Below, one piece after another: positions 62,739 through 64,000 of a stretch of 64,000 nucleotides of DNA (the first letter of the stretch is position 1; each line of letters starts with the position of its first letter). The stretch comes from Halococcus sediminicola (GTDB lineage Archaea > Halobacteriota > Halobacteria > Halobacteriales > Halococcaceae). The stretch covers positions 310,001 to 374,000 of the forward strand of contig NZ_BBMP01000022.1 in NCBI RefSeq assembly GCF_000755245.1, read 5' to 3'. The position numbers and the translations under genes are program-made. The notes under the pieces are model-generated. The model had not been told where the DNA came from. It searched no databases and worked only from the letters and a program-made list of their open reading frames with translations.

Positions 62739-63239
62739 TCACTCCCGGCTCGGGTCGCCGTCCGGGTCGTGGACCTCGTAGCTCTCGGCATCGACGTCGT
62801 AGGTGTCCTCCTCGTCGGGGAAGCCGCCACCGTAGGCGACGCCGCTGGCGATCCCGCCCATCTTCCGGTCGAGGTACGGGATCACGAGCCATCGCTTGAT
62901 CGCCTTACGGACGGGCCAGCGCGTCACCGGCACGACCAGCACCAACCCGACGAGGTCGGTCACCAGCCCCGGCGTGAGCAAGAACGCGCCCGCGGCGATG
63001 AGCAACCCGCCGTCGAGCAGTTCGTCGCCCGGCAGCGAGCCACGCTGGATCTGGCTCTGGATCTTCTGAGCCGTGTGGCGGCCCTCGGCGCGGACGAGTA
63101 ACATTCCGATGAGCGCCGTGAGCACGACCAGCGCCACCGCCCCGACCCAACCGAGCGGCGTCTGCGTCGCCACCGCGACGAGCACCACCATGTCGAACAG
63201 CGGGATCAAAAGGAGCAATCCGAGTATCCGGAGCAGCAT
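62739..63239 (-). CDS. fxsA: FxsA-family membrane protein
   Basis: Cytoplasmic membrane protein of 166 residues with the FxsA pattern: MLLRILGLLLLIPLFDMVVL, then ALIGMLLVRAEG, and LLTPGLVTDLVGLVLVVP. About three or four hydrophobic segments. The C-terminal 40 residues are acidic and polar. E. coli FxsA affects phage F exclusion when overproduced; the archaeal role is unknown. Single gene 49 bp after tRNA-Ile. Confidence 0.9.
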   Translation of the reverse strand: MLLRILGLLLLIPLFDMVVLVAVATQTPLGWVGAVALVVLTALIGMLLVRAEGRHTAQKIQSQIQRGSLPGDELLDGGLLIAAGAFLLTPGLVTDLVGLVLVVPVTRWPVRKAIKRWLVIPYLDRKMGGIASGVAYGGGFPDEEDTYDVDAESYEVHDPDGDPSRE

Positions 63240-63325
63240 GGCTCACCTACTGGTCGCGCACGCAAAACCCTTTCCTGACGGGCGTGATCGAATCGTTCCG
63301 TGGCCTCACGTGATGAACTCCCGAT

Positions 63326-63336
63326 GAGTTTATTGT
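63326..63336 (+). promoter_or_regulatory. TATA box of TrmB-family regulator
   Basis: GAGTTTATTGT lies about 28 bp before the ATG at 63359, so the transcript is probably leaderless. Confidence 0.5.
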
Positions 63337-63358
63337 GGTGGGATGGGACAGGGAGACA

Positions 63359-64000
63359 ATGGCGGACCTCAGCGACCTCGGTCTCTCCGAGTACGAGGCA
63401 CGCGTCTATCGGGCGCTGCTCGACACCGGTCCAACGACCGCAAAGGAGCTGTCCCGCGCCAGCGGCGTGCCGATGGGTCGCATCTACGACGTGCTCGCGA
63501 GCATCGAGACCCACAGCCTGATACGGTCACAGGACGCCTCCCGGCCCAAGAAGTATGTCGCGGTCGAGCCGGAGACGGCCCTCTCGCGGCTGCTCGAGGA
63601 TCGCCGGCGCGAACTCGACGCCAGAGCCGACCAGTACGAACAAGTCGTCGAGGAACTCGTGAGCGAACTCGACGCCACCCAGCGGACCGACGAGCGGTTC
63701 TGGACGGCTGCGGTCGGGCCCGCCGAGACCATCGACCTGCTTGAAGAGCGCATCGCGGCCGCCGACGACAGCGTGGTAATGGTCGCGGCGGCGCTGTCGG
63801 CACAGTTCGACACGGACGCGGTCGGCAACCGCGTCGCCGAGCGGCTGAACGCGGCCATCGAGCGCGGCGTCGACGTCTCACTGCTGATGCGCCCCGAACT
63901 CGTCGCGGCACTGCCCGAAACGGTCGGCGAGCGCTACGTGAACGCGCTCTCGCCACACGAACGGTTCAGCACGCGCACGAGCGAGACTGTCGAGCGCACG
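63359..64000 (+). CDS. TrmB-family transcriptional regulator, right edge truncated
   Basis: About 214 residues visible. The N-terminal winged HTH begins MADLSDLGLSEYEARVYRAL and continues TTAKELSRASGVPMGRIYDVL with the recognition helix. A coiled-coil-like helix (about 70-110) follows, then a domain beginning FWTAAVGPAETIDLLEERI with the PLD-like alpha/beta repeats of TrmB proteins. TrmB members often sense sugars, but many haloarchaeal ones have other ligands. The end is cut by the window, so the ligand domain is incomplete. Confidence 0.9.
   Translation, partial: MADLSDLGLSEYEARVYRALLDTGPTTAKELSRASGVPMGRIYDVLASIETHSLIRSQDASRPKKYVAVEPETALSRLLEDRRRELDARADQYEQVVEELVSELDATQRTDERFWTAAVGPAETIDLLEERIAAADDSVVMVAAALSAQFDTDAVGNRVAERLNAAIERGVDVSLLMRPELVAALPETVGERYVNALSPHERFSTRTSETVERT

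Overview
The window is a stretch of chromosome from an extremely halophilic archaeon (class Halobacteria). The evidence is GC-rich DNA, acidic proteins, TATA-driven and often leaderless genes, PGF-CTERM surface proteins, and archaeal versions of information genes (aIF-2/IF5B, Nob1, Pus10, TrmY, TgtA/ArcS/RaSEA). It also carries a coenzyme F420 pathway. The genus cannot be fixed from sequence reading alone. Genes are densely packed, with many ATGA or GTGA start-stop overlaps. Most of the window is conserved core chromosome, with accessory patches around 6-9.8 kb, 35-42 kb, 42-51 kb and 57-63 kb.

Layout. 1-6 kb: infB (cut by the window edge), a NUDIX hydrolase, PRC-barrel/nob1, a CPBP protease, pgi and two haloarchaeal proteins of unknown function. 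6.1-9.75 kb: two paralogous PPC-domain surface proteins that share a 190-bp identical tract. 9.8-12.3 kb: secF-secD. 12.4-19 kb: a TrpD-like protein, cyclophilin, ferredoxin, tRNA-Leu, two unknown proteins, a TrkA-type protein, tmk and membrane/secreted proteins. 19-22.7 kb: cofC, cofG, cofH and two tiny zinc-finger genes. 22.8-24.7 kb: purC-purS-purQ. 25-29.7 kb: the archaeosine genes RaSEA, arcS and tgtA. 29.7-33.6 kb: NUDIX, alpha/beta hydrolase, saccharopine-dehydrogenase-like reductase, tRNA-Pro, a half-length EamA protein and trmY.

33.6-42 kb: aglM (UDP-glucose dehydrogenase), then a lactonase plus iron-dependent alcohol dehydrogenase operon resembling the bacterial gamma-butyrolactone (Blc/Att) module. 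Next come a FilR1-type regulator, a cupin and a BBE-type flavin oxidoreductase. The last two share an almost identical 38-bp operator/promoter. An acyl-CoA ligase follows. 42-50.7 kb: a sugar-nucleotide cluster with two nucleotidyltransferases, two epimerases, a UDP-sulfoquinovose-synthase-like enzyme, glmS and a flippase. 50.7-56.8 kb: aldehyde dehydrogenase, pus10, a VOC protein, rnhB, an SDR and a fused siroheme decarboxylase.

57-64 kb: a two-gene operon encoding a Tat-exported beta-propeller-like protein with a C-terminal dockerin and a secreted protein with a cohesin-like domain. Then come small membrane proteins, a gene-poor 455-bp stretch with a tRNA 3'-end fragment and a possible small RNA, tRNA-Ile(GAT), fxsA and a TrmB-family regulator running off the right edge. 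No CRISPR array, rRNA or insertion sequence was seen.
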